Below are positions 23,301 through 34,975 of a DNA stretch of 64,000 nt, piece after piece. The notes below the pieces were generated by a model. It saw only the letters and a program-made list of their open reading frames with translations, was not told the DNA's origin and searched no databases. Numbering within the stretch: the stretch's first letter is position 1; the number at the start of each line of letters is the position of its first letter. The DNA is from Haematococcus lacustris (lineage: Eukaryota; Chlorophyta; Chlorophyceae; Chlamydomonadales; Haematococcaceae), in NCBI GenBank assembly GCA_030144725.1, contig JASKMD010000003.1:18224359-18288358 (forward strand). Direction: 5' to 3'. A program made the translations under genes and the position numbers.

Positions 23301-26300
23301 CAGGGGCAGGGGCAGGGGCAGGGGCAGGGGCAGGGGCAGGGGCAGGGGCAGGGGCAGGGGCAGGGGGCAGGGGCCAGGGTCAGGGGTCAGGGGGCAGGGA
23401 CAGTACCTGCCATATGAGTAGGTCTGGTTCTGCCTGAAGCTCCTGAGCCCCATCCAGCTCAGCCAGGGCGTCCAGCAGCAGGGTCGCCAGGCAGCTGCCC
23501 CTCACCGCCCGGTACTCGGACAACAGACACTGCAGGTCAGTGTGGAGGAGGGTGCGCCATGAGGTGCTCAGTTAGGCAAGGCCAGGACGACCCAGGCAGG
23601 GCATGGCAGAGAAGCAGGGCATGGCAGGTGGCATGGCATGGCATGGCAGGTGGCAGGGCAGGGAAGGCAGGGCAAGAGCCAGGGAGGGTCAGGGCCAGGC
23701 AGCAGACTACTAGGTGAAGGAGGCATGCACTCAGGGTCGGGCCCTACCAGTGTGTCTAGAGTGATCAGGGGTCCTGATCAGGCAACCCTGCAGCATCAAC
23801 CTTGAGCCGGCCTCCCACCCAGCATAGACAATCATCCTGCCCATGCCGCCTTGCCCCGCCCCTGCTGCCCGTCTCCCCTGTCCTGCTCACCTGCTTGCTG
23901 TCCCCCTCGCCTGCTGCTGCTACTGCGGCTGAGTAGGCATTCAGCAGGACGTCAGCCACGGCAAAGTGGGTGCGGGCCAGCTGTAGCAGGGCTGGGCTCA
24001 GGCTGGAGCCACGTGGGATGCCGGCAAAGGATGGGCCCAGCAGCAGCTGCCGCACAGCCTGGCAGGCCTGCAGCAACACCGCGTCACACTTGCTCCATGT
24101 GGTCACACCTGTTTCGAGGGCAGGTCACATCTCCGAGAGTGATGTCATGCAGCGCAAGGCGTGTGGTGCGACAGGACAACAGGAGCAGAGGAGGGCAGGA
24201 GCTGGAGCCTGACCCTGACGGTGTGGCGCCACTGCCCTGATGCTACCCGCCCTCCCCCTCCCTCCTGTGTGACCCAGGTGTGACCCAGGTGTGACCAGAC
24301 TCCCTGTCACGCCCTTCCTGGCCCTGACTCCCCCCCCCCAGGCCACCCCCCTCCCCGGACCTGGCCCCTCCCCCCCCCCCCGACCCTGACTTCCCCCTCC
24401 CCCCCTCCCGACCCTGACTTCCCCCTCTCCCCCCCCCCGGCCCTGACCTCCCCCTCTCTCCCCCTGCCCCTGACCTCCCCCCCGCACCCACCTTGGCCAC
24501 GGCATGAAAGCAGGCGCGGGCCTCCTGACCCGCCAGCCAGGAGGGGTGACCCAGCTGGCTGTACACCTGCACAGGGGACCACAGGGGGGGAGGGGGAGGG
24601 GGAGGGGGGAGGGGGAGGGAGGGGGGGTGTGAGCACATCCACACAATGCGCGGACCCACTCTAAGCAGCACAGCATCAGGGGGCCAGGGGAGCATGGGGC
24701 CAAAGGGGGGCCAGGGGGGGGCAGGGGGGGCCAGGGGGGGGCAGGGGGGGCCAGGGGGGGGCAGGGGGGGGCAGGGGGGGGGCAGGGGGGGGCAGGGGGG
24801 GGGCAGGGGGGGGCAGGGGGGGGCAGAGGGGGGGGGCAGGGGTGCCCATTGCACCTGTGATGCCGACAAGCCGTGGCTAGCATGCAGTGCGCTGCGCTGC
24901 CTGAGGGCCGCCGCCATGATGCAGCCCACCAGGCGGCCCAGGTCCACCGCCTGCTCCCGCAACTCACCAGCGCCTGCACCACCAGGGGGCGGCAGCACCA
25001 GCAGCAGCAGTGGGCAGTAGCAAGGTGGTGCCCCTGCCCCTGCCCCTGCCCCTGGTTTCGCCCCTCCCCCTGCCCCTGGCCCCCTCCCTCCCCCTCCCCA
25101 CCATAGGCAGCAGCAGCAGTGAAGCCAGAGCCAGCCTGCTCCGCCACCTGCCCCGCAGCCCTGGCCAGCGCCAGCAGCAGCTGGGGTCCGCTGAGGGAGG
25201 GCTGCGCGTAGAACACCTCAGCCGGCGCCAGGCTCTGCTGGCCGGCAGCCTGGCAGGACACACTGCGACCCGCAGCGCACACCACCTGCAGCCGGGCAGC
25301 AAACACACCCTGCCTGGCAGGCTGGCAGCAGCATCGGCTGCAGGGCCTGCAGCAAACTGCAGGGGGCAGGGGGCAGGGGGCAGGGGGGCAGGGGGGCAGG
25401 CAGGGCAAGGGGAGGGGGGAAGGTGGAGGCAGGTGGGCCTGGTGCCTGCCTCTTCCCCTGGACCCCTCTGCTGCTGCTGCTGCCTGCTGGGTGGATTCAC
25501 ACACTCATCCCTGCCCACCTGGCAGCAGCTGCCTTGCCCCCCCACCTGGCCAATGAGCGGCTCTTGGCCCTGAGGCGCTGCGGCGCTGGCCTGCTGCTCC
25601 CTCACGGCCGCCCCATGCAGGCCCAGCAGGCTGCTCACCACACCAAGCTTCTCCGCATTCTCCAGCAGCGACCTGCAGCAGCCCCCGGCAAGCCCACACC
25701 TTGACTGGGCACACCATGACCCACACCTTGACCTAGACAGCGCAGGACATGGGGACACTCACATCCCTCCCCCCTCCTCACCCCTCCCCATGGTGCCACC
25801 CTCGTCCACCCTCCCCTTCCCCCCCCACCAGCCTCCCCCACTCCTTACGCCCCTCTCTCACCACCCTGGACCTTTGTTCCCTTTTAGGCCCCTCCGGCCT
25901 CCTACCTCCTGCCCTCACCCTCACCCTCGCTCCCCCCTGTCTCGCCCCCCCCCCCCTCCTGCCTCCCTCTCTCCCCTCCTCCCCCCACCCAGCGCTCGCA
26001 TCCCTCCCCTCTCCTCCCTCCCCCTGCACCCTGCTCCACCTCCTCACCCCCCTGCAAGCTGGCTGCTGCATGTCTGTGCCAGCTACGGAGCGTCTTGAAC
26101 AATTTGGCCTGTTTACTGGCTGACTAGGGCACAGCTCCCACACCTCTCCCCTGCCCCATCGCATCACCCACCGCACCATCGCAGGACCCCACAGCCCTAC
26201 CCCTCAGAGTCACAGACCCAGGCATGGCAACAGGCCACTCAGCCCACAGCCACCAGCAAGGCGCAGCAGGCTACAGCCACAGCATCACCTGCCTTACTCC

Positions 26301-29300
26301 CCCCCCTCCTACCCCTCCTTACCCCCACCCAGCAACCCAGCCCGCCCCCCCCCCCCCCCTCCCCTCCTTCCCCCCCTGGCTCCCTCCCCAGCAGGCCACT
26401 TCCCCCACCTGAGGACTGCGGGTGGCAGGCTGTGCAGGACACCGGCCTCGGCCAGGATGAGCAGCAGCAGGCTGTGGCGCTGCTCTTTCTCTGACAGCAG
26501 GCTGGCAAGCTGGCCTGCAGAGCCGCCACCCCCGCCCTGCATGGCCTGCTGACCTGCAGCCGCAAGCAAGAGCAGTGCGCCGGGCAACAACACAGCAGAT
26601 AGCCCCGGTGGTGGGACCCACCCCAGCATTTCAGTGGACCCCCTCCCCCTCCCCCTCCCCCTCCCCCTCCCCCTCCCCCTCCCCCTCCCCCTCCCCCTCC
26701 CCCTCCCCCTCCCCCTCCCCCTCCCCCTCCCCCTCCCCCTCACCAGCCATAGCCCACTGCTTTGGCAAGCGGTCCAGCAGCCCGGTGCTGAAGTCTGCCA
26801 CCACCCCTGCATTGCTGCTGGGCGAGAGTGCACCCAGACTGTCCAGCCGCCTGCGCAGCCCCGCAGCAATGCCCAGCACTGCGGCCGCAGGGGAGGCGCC
26901 TGCAGGCTGAGCTGCAAGCGCGGCCGCAGCCTGGCCCAGCACTGAGTCCAGCAGCTGCCCCACCTGCTGCCTCCCCTCCACACTCAGGGGCAGGCCGGGG
27001 GCGGCAGGCGGGCCCCCCACTGCTGCCCCCCTGACCAGGGGGGAGGAGGGGAGGGGGTGGGGTAGGGGTAGGGGGAGGCTGGCTGGATGTTGGCCGCGAG
27101 GGTTAGTGGGGTTGGTGGGGTGGGGGAGGACAGCAGCGGTTTGGGCGGCGGAGGTGTCGGCAGCTGAGGCTAGCTGCAGCAGGCCGAAGGTGGCGGAGAG
27201 GAGCAGCCAGGTGGGGGGGAGGGCTGCAGTGCTTGGCCCCTGCCCCAGCCCCTGGCCCTGGCCCGTAGTGGGCGCTGTAGGTGGTGGCGCAGCGGCGGCA
27301 GCAAGGTTGTCCGGGTCGTCTGACAGCAGCGTGATGATGCAGGGGGAGGGGGCGGGGGAGGGGGGGGGGGCGGCTGAGATGGTACAGCTTGAAGGAGGGG
27401 GACAGCAGCAGGGTGGGGGGCGAGGGGGACTGGCCAACCACCAGCCGCCAGTGCCCCCAGGGGCCCTGCCACAGGGGGTGGCCAGTCAGGGCGGGTCGCA
27501 TTAGGTCGTGTCAGGTCAGGCGCTGAGAGTGAGAGTGTGGCAGAGAGTTGGGTTGGCCATTGGGCTGTGTCAGGTCCAGTGTGGTAAGTAAGGGCCACAG
27601 TGGGCCAGGTTGCATTGCGCCACAGTGGGTCAGGTCAAGGGAAGCCCAGTCCCTAACCCCTGCCTCAACCCCCACCCCTCTCCTACCCTCCCCTCACCCT
27701 TCACCTCATCCTTTACCACACCCCTTCCCCTCCCCCCCACCTCCCCCCCATCCCTTGTCCTCCCCACCCCTTGTCCCCTTGTCCCCCCCACCCCTTGCCC
27801 TCCACACCTCACCTCTGACACAACACCCTGCAGCTGCAGGCAGTGGTCATGGACGGGTCCCGACTCGATGTTTAGCTGCAGCCTGCCGGCAAGGCAGAGG
27901 CAGCAAGGAGAGGTGAAGGGGAGGGGAGGGGGGATGCAGGGGATGGGGCTGGGCAAAGCCAGGCTGGGCCTCCCCCTGCACCCTGTACCATACAGGGCAC
28001 GGCCAGGACTACACAATGCACAGGTCGTCCCCACATAGCAGCCGAAAGCCTGGCAGAAAGTTTGCATATCAGGTATATGTGTCTGGCCATGCAGCAGCAG
28101 AGCCTCACCTTCCCCCACCTGCAGTGGCAACGACAGCAGGCCATGCAGCAGCAGGTGCCCCTGGCCCCCACCCCTCCCCACCCCCCAGGGGTGTGCTGCG
28201 CACCTGTGCACCAGCGCCGCCTGCTGACCCTGACCTGCTGGCCCGGCCGGCCCCTGCACCAGGAGGGCGGCCTGCTGCCCCGCCACTGCCAGCGCACAGT
28301 TGGCGGCGGCGGCCACGCCCACCTCGCTGCGCGCTGCCAGCAGCGACTGCCAGCTCCACAGCAGCTGCTGGCTGGGGCGCAGGCCCTGGGTCAGCTGCAG
28401 GGCAGGGCAGGGCCAGCGACAGGGCTCAGCGTGCTGCGGGCGGAGGCCCAGCCCAGCAGGGCGAGTCGCTGCACTGAGTACGACTTGACCCGGCGCACAC
28501 AGCTTTCTAATTGCCTACCCCTTGCCTGCCCGCCTGCATGCTTGACTGCTCACCTGCCTTTTAGCCCGCTCGCCTGCATACCAGTGTTTTGTTTTATGCG
28601 CTGTATACAGCGTTCGCTACGAAGTGCCATGTTTCAGAGGCCGTTTTCTACATGGTCGCTTTGTGTGCTGCACTACCGCGCATCACGCTAACCTATGCCA
28701 TGTCACTTATAAATCGCTATAAATCATGCATCAGGGCGAAACGAAAAAAACCCCACTGCTGCATACTGCTCTGCCCCAGCCTCCCCCCTCTGGGCTGCAG
28801 CAGTGTGAGGGTGTTAGGCTGCCCTGCCGTGCCGCATGCCACCTGCCACCTGCCTTCTGGCCTACCCACCTGCCGCCCTGCCTTCCTGCTGCATCCAACC
28901 CACCTGCCGGATAGCCTGTTGCCTTTTAGCCTGGACCCTTGCCCACCTGCCCGCCTGCTGTGTCCCTCCTTGCGCTGGCTGTCCCAAACCTGACTACTAC
29001 ACATGCCCTACCCCCTCTCTCCCCTTCTCCCGTCCCCTCTCCCCCACCTGCAGCCGCCCCACCCACCCACCAGCCAGCACTCCAGCGTCTCATCTGTCAT
29101 GATCAGCAGGTGCAGGTGGCTCATGTCCCGGGACACCAGGTTCACGGCCCGGGCAGGTCGGCCGGAGCTCTTGGTCTTCAGGAACTTCTGGCCCGGGGCA
29201 AAGGCCTCGGAGTAGGTCCATGCCATCACATGGCCCAGGCTGCCCAGCACACTCGACTGCGTGGGCCTGGCTGCTGGGGCGGACAGCCGCTGCTCGTGGA

Positions 29301-29808
29301 GGCCCAGCGGGCTGCCCTCCACTATGAACACGCAGCCGTCAGCGCTGCACACTGCGGCTGTGAAGCCGGGGCTGCTGGCCTGGGCTGGCGCTGCTGCTGA
29401 GAAGCTGGTGATGGCTGGGCTGCTGCCATGTGCAGGTGAGCCAAGGTGGCTGGTCAGTTGGTGCACAAAGGGGTCGGCCAGGTTGTTGGCATCCAGCCAG
29501 GCCACCAGCTGGCCTGAGCCTGTGCAGACCAGCACTGTCAGGCAGCTGTCGGATGCGCTGACCAGCACTGACACGAAGATGCCCAGCAGACTGCTGCGTG
29601 TGACATTCGGTGGCAGGCGCAGTGTCCGCATGCGCGCATCAGCGCCCTGCTGGTACTGCCATAGCAGCACGGTGTCGTGGCAGTACACCCAGCACCAGCG
29701 CCCATCGATACCCGCGGCGGTTGCGTGCCTAGAGGTAGCGATGCCATGCTGCAGCTTTTCTTGCACTAGCCGGGGAACAATGTAGGAGCCAAGCACTTGG
29801 GAACCCAT
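20333..29808 (-). CDS. NUP133: Nucleoporin NUP133
   Basis: Exons: 29808-29071, 28394-28204, 27882-27813, 27465-26744, 26553-26409, 25672-25546, 25285-25102, 24973-24855, 24566-24492, 24067-23891, 23529-23407, 22888-22707, 22229-22034, 21755-21355, 21044-20918, 20774-20637, and an unresolved last exon to about 20333. The N-terminal part reads as the beta-propeller (WCWVYCHDTVLLWQY, then the ECWL strand). FSTGLLDRLPKQWAMA and LLLILAEAGVLHSLPP begin the helical domain. FVYQRLLEDQQPAELLQLP and KQARLLAIAKLARLAS match the Nup133 C-terminal helical region. Nup133 is a scaffold subunit of the Nup107-160 Y-complex at the nuclear pore. Phases close across nearly all junctions. Exceptions are a one-base excess in exon 4 (see 27351-27371) and a GC-AG intron after 20918. 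The start is the first ATG before the propeller. It is divergent with the STPG gene. Confidence 0.85.
21046..21094. repeat. (CCACA)n microsatellite
   Basis: About nine copies of CCACA at the acceptor side of the NUP133 intron preceding exon 21044-20918. The same pentamer is hugely expanded at 36336-36806. Confidence 0.93.
22576..22702. repeat. CCTGCCCTGCCTGCC minisatellite
   Basis: A degenerate tandem array of CCCTGCCTG/CCTTGCCCG units in a NUP133 intron. It encodes no part of the protein. Confidence 0.85.
22928..23376. repeat. (GGGGCA)n hexanucleotide microsatellite
   Basis: About 74 copies of GGGGCA with a few five-base slips near 23200-23225, in the NUP133 intron between exons 23529-23407 and 22888-22707. 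The long Gly-Arg, Gly-Ala and Leu-Pro frames through it are artefacts. Confidence 0.96.
24684..24840. repeat. G-rich (GGGGGGGCA)n array
   Basis: Tandem runs of 6-8 G separated by CA or CCA in a NUP133 intron. There is strong quadruplex potential, and assembly or homopolymer errors are likely here. Confidence 0.9.
26639..26742. repeat. (CCCCCT)n hexanucleotide microsatellite
   Basis: About 17 copies of CCCCCT starting immediately inside the donor site of the intron after NUP133 exon 4. On the gene strand it reads GTGAGG followed by repeated GGGGGA. Confidence 0.96.
27351..27371 (-). other. NUP133: Homopolymer frame break in NUP133 exon 4
   Basis: On the gene strand a run of 11 C (27361-27370 plus its neighbour) lies between the frame encoding FKLYHLS and the frame encoding ITLLSDDPDN. 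With acceptor 27466 and donor 26743, exon 4 is one base too long for its flanking phases. Removing one base of this run would restore the frame. It is either a consensus error in the homopolymer or a real frameshift. Confidence 0.6.
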
Positions 29809-30324
29809 GCCGCGATCTGAGACGACGATACTTCAAACTGCAACATGGTGACGAGCTTGAGCAAAGTTGAAACGATCTCAGGCGCATCATTGCAGCGTCG
29901 CCCTAGCCTTGTACAGCCTAGGCAAACTTACAGTTATAAAACTGGCACTGTTAGGACATGGCCAGGCACGCAGGCATTTATGTGCTGCTTGCAGGCTAGG
30001 ATGCCAGACTGCTTGCCAGCTTCTTTGTCCCCTGCCCCCTGTCCCTTCCCTTTCCCCTGCCCCTGCCCCTGCCCTTGCCAAGGGCCTTGGCCCCACGCCT
30101 ACCACTGCCCATGACAGACATATAAGCTGACTTTGGAAGGCTTCTCAGTGGGCGAACACAGTGGTAGCGTGCAAATCCATGAAATCGGGCTTAGACCAGT
30201 ATTGAAACTATACATGCGACCAACATGGCATGTGACGATGTAAACTGACTTATACTGAACAGCAAATCCCACCTCGCTCCTGTGGCACGCTTGTGACCCG
30301 CGTAATGGTGCTGTAAAATGAGGA
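29809..30324. promoter_or_regulatory. Bidirectional intergenic region NUP133 / STPG
   Basis: About 515 bases separate the two divergent start codons. It contains a pyrimidine-rich stretch (30030-30077, CCCCTGCCCCTGCC type) but no motif I can name. Shared promoter elements are inferred from layout only. Confidence 0.35.
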
Positions 30325-33088
30325 ATGGGTGCCCAAACCGCGCCCACAGAGCTGCAGCGGCCACCCCTTCGCGGGCCCTCGTCTATACCAGCAAAGTTTG
30401 AGACACTCCTGTTCACTGGACCTCGGTAAGCCATGTCGACACTTGCAATCCAGCTCCACCACCACTGCCACCTCCAACTCAGTTGACAGACTTGCTGCCC
30501 AGCAGCAGAATGATGGACCAGCTGGCTATGTGCCTCTCTAGGTCTCGTACTGCAGCATGGGTCAGGCATGCAAGGGGAAGAGATGACTTGGGACGTAGTG
30601 TACACATGCTCATGCCCACACACGCAATAACTATTTATTCACAGCACACCTCCGTGCCCTGCACGCTGGTGCAGAGAGAAGAAAGGGTTTGGCAGTGAAG
30701 GCAGGCGGTTTCAAGACAGTGAGGGTGACACGCCTGGCCCCGGCACCTACCAGCCCTGCCCCACCAGCCAGAAAGGGGGTGCAGCGACCCAGGGCCCCAC
30801 ATTTGAGTTTCACCATGATAGCATCTCCAAGCGCGGGTTTGGACCAATGGCAAGCAAGGCAAGGAGCAGAGAATCGCTACAGCCCGCCATTTCATCAGCA
30901 GCTGCTGGCACAGCTGCTAGCACAGGGGCTGGCATAGATGCTTGCACGATTGCTGCCACAGGGGCAGGCACAGGGGCTTGCACAGCTGCTCGCTTGCTTG
31001 GTCCACAAGATAGATAGCAGGCTAGGTGTCGGAGTGGTGCGCTAGACAAGGCTTGCATTCATGGCTGCAGGACGCGCGTTTTGAGCGCAAGACCAAGTAC
31101 ACAGGGCCGGGGCCGGGGCAGTACAAGCCGCGTGCCCCTGACCTGATGGGGGCTGACAAATACTTCAACCAAGCCGGGGCCACCGCCTCCTTCCATCCTC
31201 ACGTAAGTGCTGCGCAACAGCTGGACAGCCCCAGGCGTGTATGGGGTCAGCCCGTGGCTTAGAACCACGGCCACATGGCACCGCCAGCACGTCAGTATGT
31301 CTTGAGGGCCAGCCCGACAACCTTTGGCACGGCAGGAGGTCTTTCTACAGGCTACTTGATGGTAGTTGTAGTCTGGGAAGTCTATCACAGATGAGCTGAC
31401 CTGGCCGGTGCGGCGCTCGTCCACCAGCAGCACCTCGCCGGGCAGCCTGTCTGGCTCCTTGTGCCTACTGGACCTGCATGCTGGACACCCCCTCACCCCC
31501 CAGCCCAGTGGCCCAGCCACCCCAGCAGCCCATGAGGCCCCTCACAACCCACCCCAACGCCCGCCCATGTGACTCAGCCGCCTGCAGTCCAGGGATCTAT
31601 GAACTCCTTGACCGTGAATGAGGCAGCTATGGCGCAGGGCAGGGTACGTTGCCATGGCACATCAGCATGCAAAAAAAACCTGGTGCATGCCACCATTCAG
31701 CCCAGATCAGGCCTGCGCCGATCCAGCTCTGCTTTGGGCAGCTTCGGCTCCGCTCAGCCCAGCCAGCCACCCCCACCCAGACCATCCTTGTGCACTGCCT
31801 CAAGCGGCTCCTCCCGTGTCCCAACTCTGATGCGCCTTCAACACCCTTGCATCAGGCCCATGCGTGTGCATGTGGCCCCATGCAGCAATATCCGCCAAAT
31901 GCAACAGCAGCCCGGGAGGAGGCAGGGCTGCCAGGGCCCGGGGCATACAACCCCAGTGAGACACGCACCGGGCAGAAGGTGGACCTGCTGGCAGCGCCCC
32001 AGACTCACCGGTGTGTGATGTGTGACGAGGTCATAGCAGAGTGTGATTATCATGTGATGCGGGTGGGGCGGGGAGGAGACAGAGAGTGCCAGGGCTTGGG
32101 TGACCCAGGGTGTGACCCAGGGTGTGACCCAGGCAGGGCAGGGGTGGTGCAGGAGGCAGGAGCCGCAGACGATTTCACCTCTACTTCCTATGTAGCATCC
32201 TCCCTGTTCAACATCCAGCAATTAAACTAGGGTAGCAGTCTTGAAATTGCCATTGTGGGCTGAAACCAAACCAACCCCGTACGTGCCCAGTTGTGTAGCC
32301 AGACCCTTGTTGGCTCCCCTGACCACCTGGTCACACCCAGTCACAGGGTGTAGGCATGGCTCACATGACAGCACTGGATGAGTCAGACGATGCGGCATGT
32401 GGCTGTCGCGTTTGGCCCTGATGTGCTCAATCTTTGGCCCGCACGTGTGGCTGCTGCCCCTGTCTATGCATTCAGGTCTGCCTTCAAGGCTGGCGGTCAC
32501 AAGCTGGCCATCTTGGGGAATTTGGAGTCGCCGCCACCCACAAAGTACCAGCTGGGCGACCCATGGGAGGGCGGACTTGGCAAAAACGCGGCCTCGGGCT
32601 CAAAGGCAGGCACCTCCTCGTTTGCTGGGCGATCCATGACGTCTCTGAACGCCATCCCCACCATCATGTTCTTACAAGACGCAGCGCCGGGGACCGGCAA
32701 GGCGGGGACCGACTCTAGTCCTGGACCCGGCTCGTACGACCCCGGCCCCGCCCCACTCGCCAAACCCAGCGCATTGAAACCTACCGCCGCCTTCACTGCG
32801 CACGACTTCATCGACCGCTTTGGCAAATCGATTCAGCCGCTGCCCGAGGCCCCCGGGCCGGTGGACTACTCCATGGGCGGCAGCACCCGCTCGGCAGAGC
32901 AGCATGCCGGCCGGCAGCAGCTGCGCAGCCCTGGCCCAGGTGTGGGGGCCCCCTTCAAGAGTCTGTCCAGGGGCCATGCAGACTACGACATGAAGGAGTT
33001 GGCCAGGGCCCCGGGTCCAGCATACTACTCGCCCAAAACCACCCTGATGGATCACCAATCCCATCACATCAAGTCGAAAAGAGCTTGA
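30325..33088 (+). CDS. Sperm-tail PG-rich repeat (STPG/SHIPPO) ciliary protein
   Basis: Supported exons: 30325-30425 (MGAQTAPTEL to FETLLFTGP), about 30673-30858 (GFGSEGRRF, DTPGPGTYQP), 31071-31202 (YTGPGPGQYKP, ADKYFNQAG), 31593-31643, about 31900-32009 (LPGPGAYNP) and 32476-33088 (SPGPGSYDP, APGPVDYS, APGPAYYSP, stop). At least six PGPGxY-type repeats with intervening GFG motifs place it in the STPG1/MAPO2-like family of axoneme-associated proteins, which fits a flagellate alga. The join after 30858 looks like a GC-AG intron (AAG then GCAAGG). Exons between 30425 and 30673, and around 31690-31900, are not resolved. A Fanzor-like relic lies in the 31203-31592 intron on the opposite strand. 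Confidence 0.78.
31240..31470 (-). pseudogene. Fanzor-like nuclease fragment in an STPG intron
   Basis: On the minus strand one frame reads LLVDERRTGQVSS, then a Cys-rich stretch. It parallels VLVDEHRTSRVSS in the fragment at 41484-42254. This is the block before the zinc-binding region in TnpB/Fanzor proteins. Only this block is present, without the DRDxNAA tail, so it is a relic. Confidence 0.5.
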
Positions 33089-33180
33089 GAACACAGCATC
33101 GCTAGAGTGTCCTCTTCGCCGTCGTGCCTATGAAAGCTGTGTGTCGTTGTTGGAACGCTAGCCTGGTGTGCTTCCTAGGC

Positions 33181-33331
33181 GCTCAATCGTGTACCTAGCC
33201 CAACACCCTCGCCCACCTCAATCGTGTACCTCGCCCACCTCAATCGTGTACCTAGCCCAACACCCTCGCTCACCTCAATCGTGTACCTAGCCCAACACCC
33301 TCGCCCACCTCAATCGTGTACCTCGCCCACC
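33181..33331. repeat. CTCAATCGTGTACCT minisatellite
   Basis: Five copies of CTCAATCGTGTACCT, spaced alternately by CGCCCAC or AGCCCAACACCCTCGCCCAC, downstream of the STPG stop codon. Confidence 0.92.
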
Positions 33332-33492
33332 TGGCTTGGTGGCTAGGACCATATCTGGTCTGGCTGTGAGCTCCTCGGAAGCAAACAAGGACTGGGCACT
33401 CCACAAAGCCTCAATGATCCCCAGCATTTGCATTGGTTACCAGCATGAGCTGCTCGCTGTAAGACTGTTGGGCTGCACATCAGAGCATGCAT

Positions 33493-34345
33493 GGTCACCC
33501 CCGCCATTGGCTGCACCCCCATGGCTCAAGAGATAACTTCTAACTCATTTTAGCACGGATGAGGCCGCCGATCGGCGCGACGAGCTGCTAATGGCCTGAC
33601 TAGAGTGCGGCCAGCCCCAGCGTTTTGCCGGGTGGCTGGCCCCCAGCTCGCGACGTGTTCTGGCGCCACGCGGACGCTCTTAGCGACCGCTAGAGGTAGC
33701 CTGGACCCAGCGCGGCGTGATTGGCGCATCCAAACTAATTTTTAAACCAGCATGCAACAGCGCCTAATATCGCATCCTTCAACACAGGTTCATCCCACAT
33801 GTGACAGCAACTTCAAGGTGTTCAATACATTAGTGCCTGTGGTTCCTGCGCAGCCAAATGCAGCTAGAATCAGTCAGAAAGATGCAGAAACTGAGCTGAT
33901 ATGAGTGTTCACCCCCCCACATGAAACGGCCCACACATCAAGACAACGCGTTTCTGTTCAATAGACACGTTAGAAACCCACACAAGGAGCCGCACAGAAC
34001 TGGCAGATCATCATTTGACGTCCTGGTTGGACAGTTACGGCGGCCGGAAAAGTGCACATCAGCCCAATTTGGAAAATTGCACATCAGCCCGATTCAAAAA
34101 GTTGAAAGTTAAGCCGTTTAGCGCGATAGCTGTTCGCTGATCACAGCCCCACTAAGCAGGCCATTCCCGGCACAACGCGACCGGAATCTTCAATACCCCC
34201 GCCCGCCCCGGCACAGGTGCACATCAGCCCGAGCTGCCCGCTAGCTTCGCTTCAATGAGCTGCACCGCCCTGCGCAGAAATCGCTGTAAAACTCTTAAAG
34301 ACCGGTCAGAGTTTATCAGGGGTGCAGCCAATGGCGGGGGTGACC
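33493..34345. mobile_element. 853-bp non-autonomous TIR element with 4-bp TSD
   Basis: Perfect 27-bp terminal inverted repeats begin GGTCACCCCCGCCATTGG. They are flanked by GCAT at 33489-33492 and 34346-34349. The left half (to about 33905) matches the left of the 3.3-kb element that follows, and the right half (from about 33918) matches its right end. It is therefore an internal-deletion derivative. It has eroded remnants of the 5' frame (GWLAP region) and no complete gene. Confidence 0.9.
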
Positions 34346-34975
34346 GCATGGTCACCCCCGCCATTGGCTGCACCCCCATGGCTCAAGACATAACATCTAA
34401 CTCATTTCTGCACGGATGAGGCCGCCGATTTGTGCGATGAGTTGCTGATGGCCCGAATAGAGTGCAGACAGCTCCAGCGGTTTGCCGGGTGGCTGGCCCC
34501 CAACCAGCGCCGTGTTCTGGAGCTTCGCAGACACGTTAAGCAACATCTATAGGCAGCCTGGACACATTGCGGCGTGAATGGCGCATCCCGACTGGACATG
34601 TCAAATTTGCAGGTTAGCTCGCATTAGTGTTGCAACGTCTCAGCACGCATCGAAACCCACTCCCAAGCTCACCTGCTGCATCGAAACCCTCTCCCGGCCT
34701 GCTCCCTTGCCACCCGCTCCAAAGTGTCACCTTTTGTCATCAAACGGCGCCCAATCTGCAGGTCGATGGCATTGCGGGTTGGGCGCGTGACCGCGACGGC
34801 GCATTACTGCTGAACACAGGTTCGGTCCACATGTGGCAGCGATTCTAGGTTGCAGCACGTTTCCGATTAGTGGAGCTTGTGGCTCCTGAGCAACCACGAA
34901 CGGCAAGAATTAGTAATAGATATGCAGAAACTGAGCTGAAATCTGTTTTTGTTATGGTGCAGGCTAGTGAAGGCC

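Noticed and set aside
22504..23453. Long Gly-Arg, Gly-Ala and Leu-Pro frames
   Set aside because: All are translations of the GGGGCA hexamer array in a NUP133 intron.
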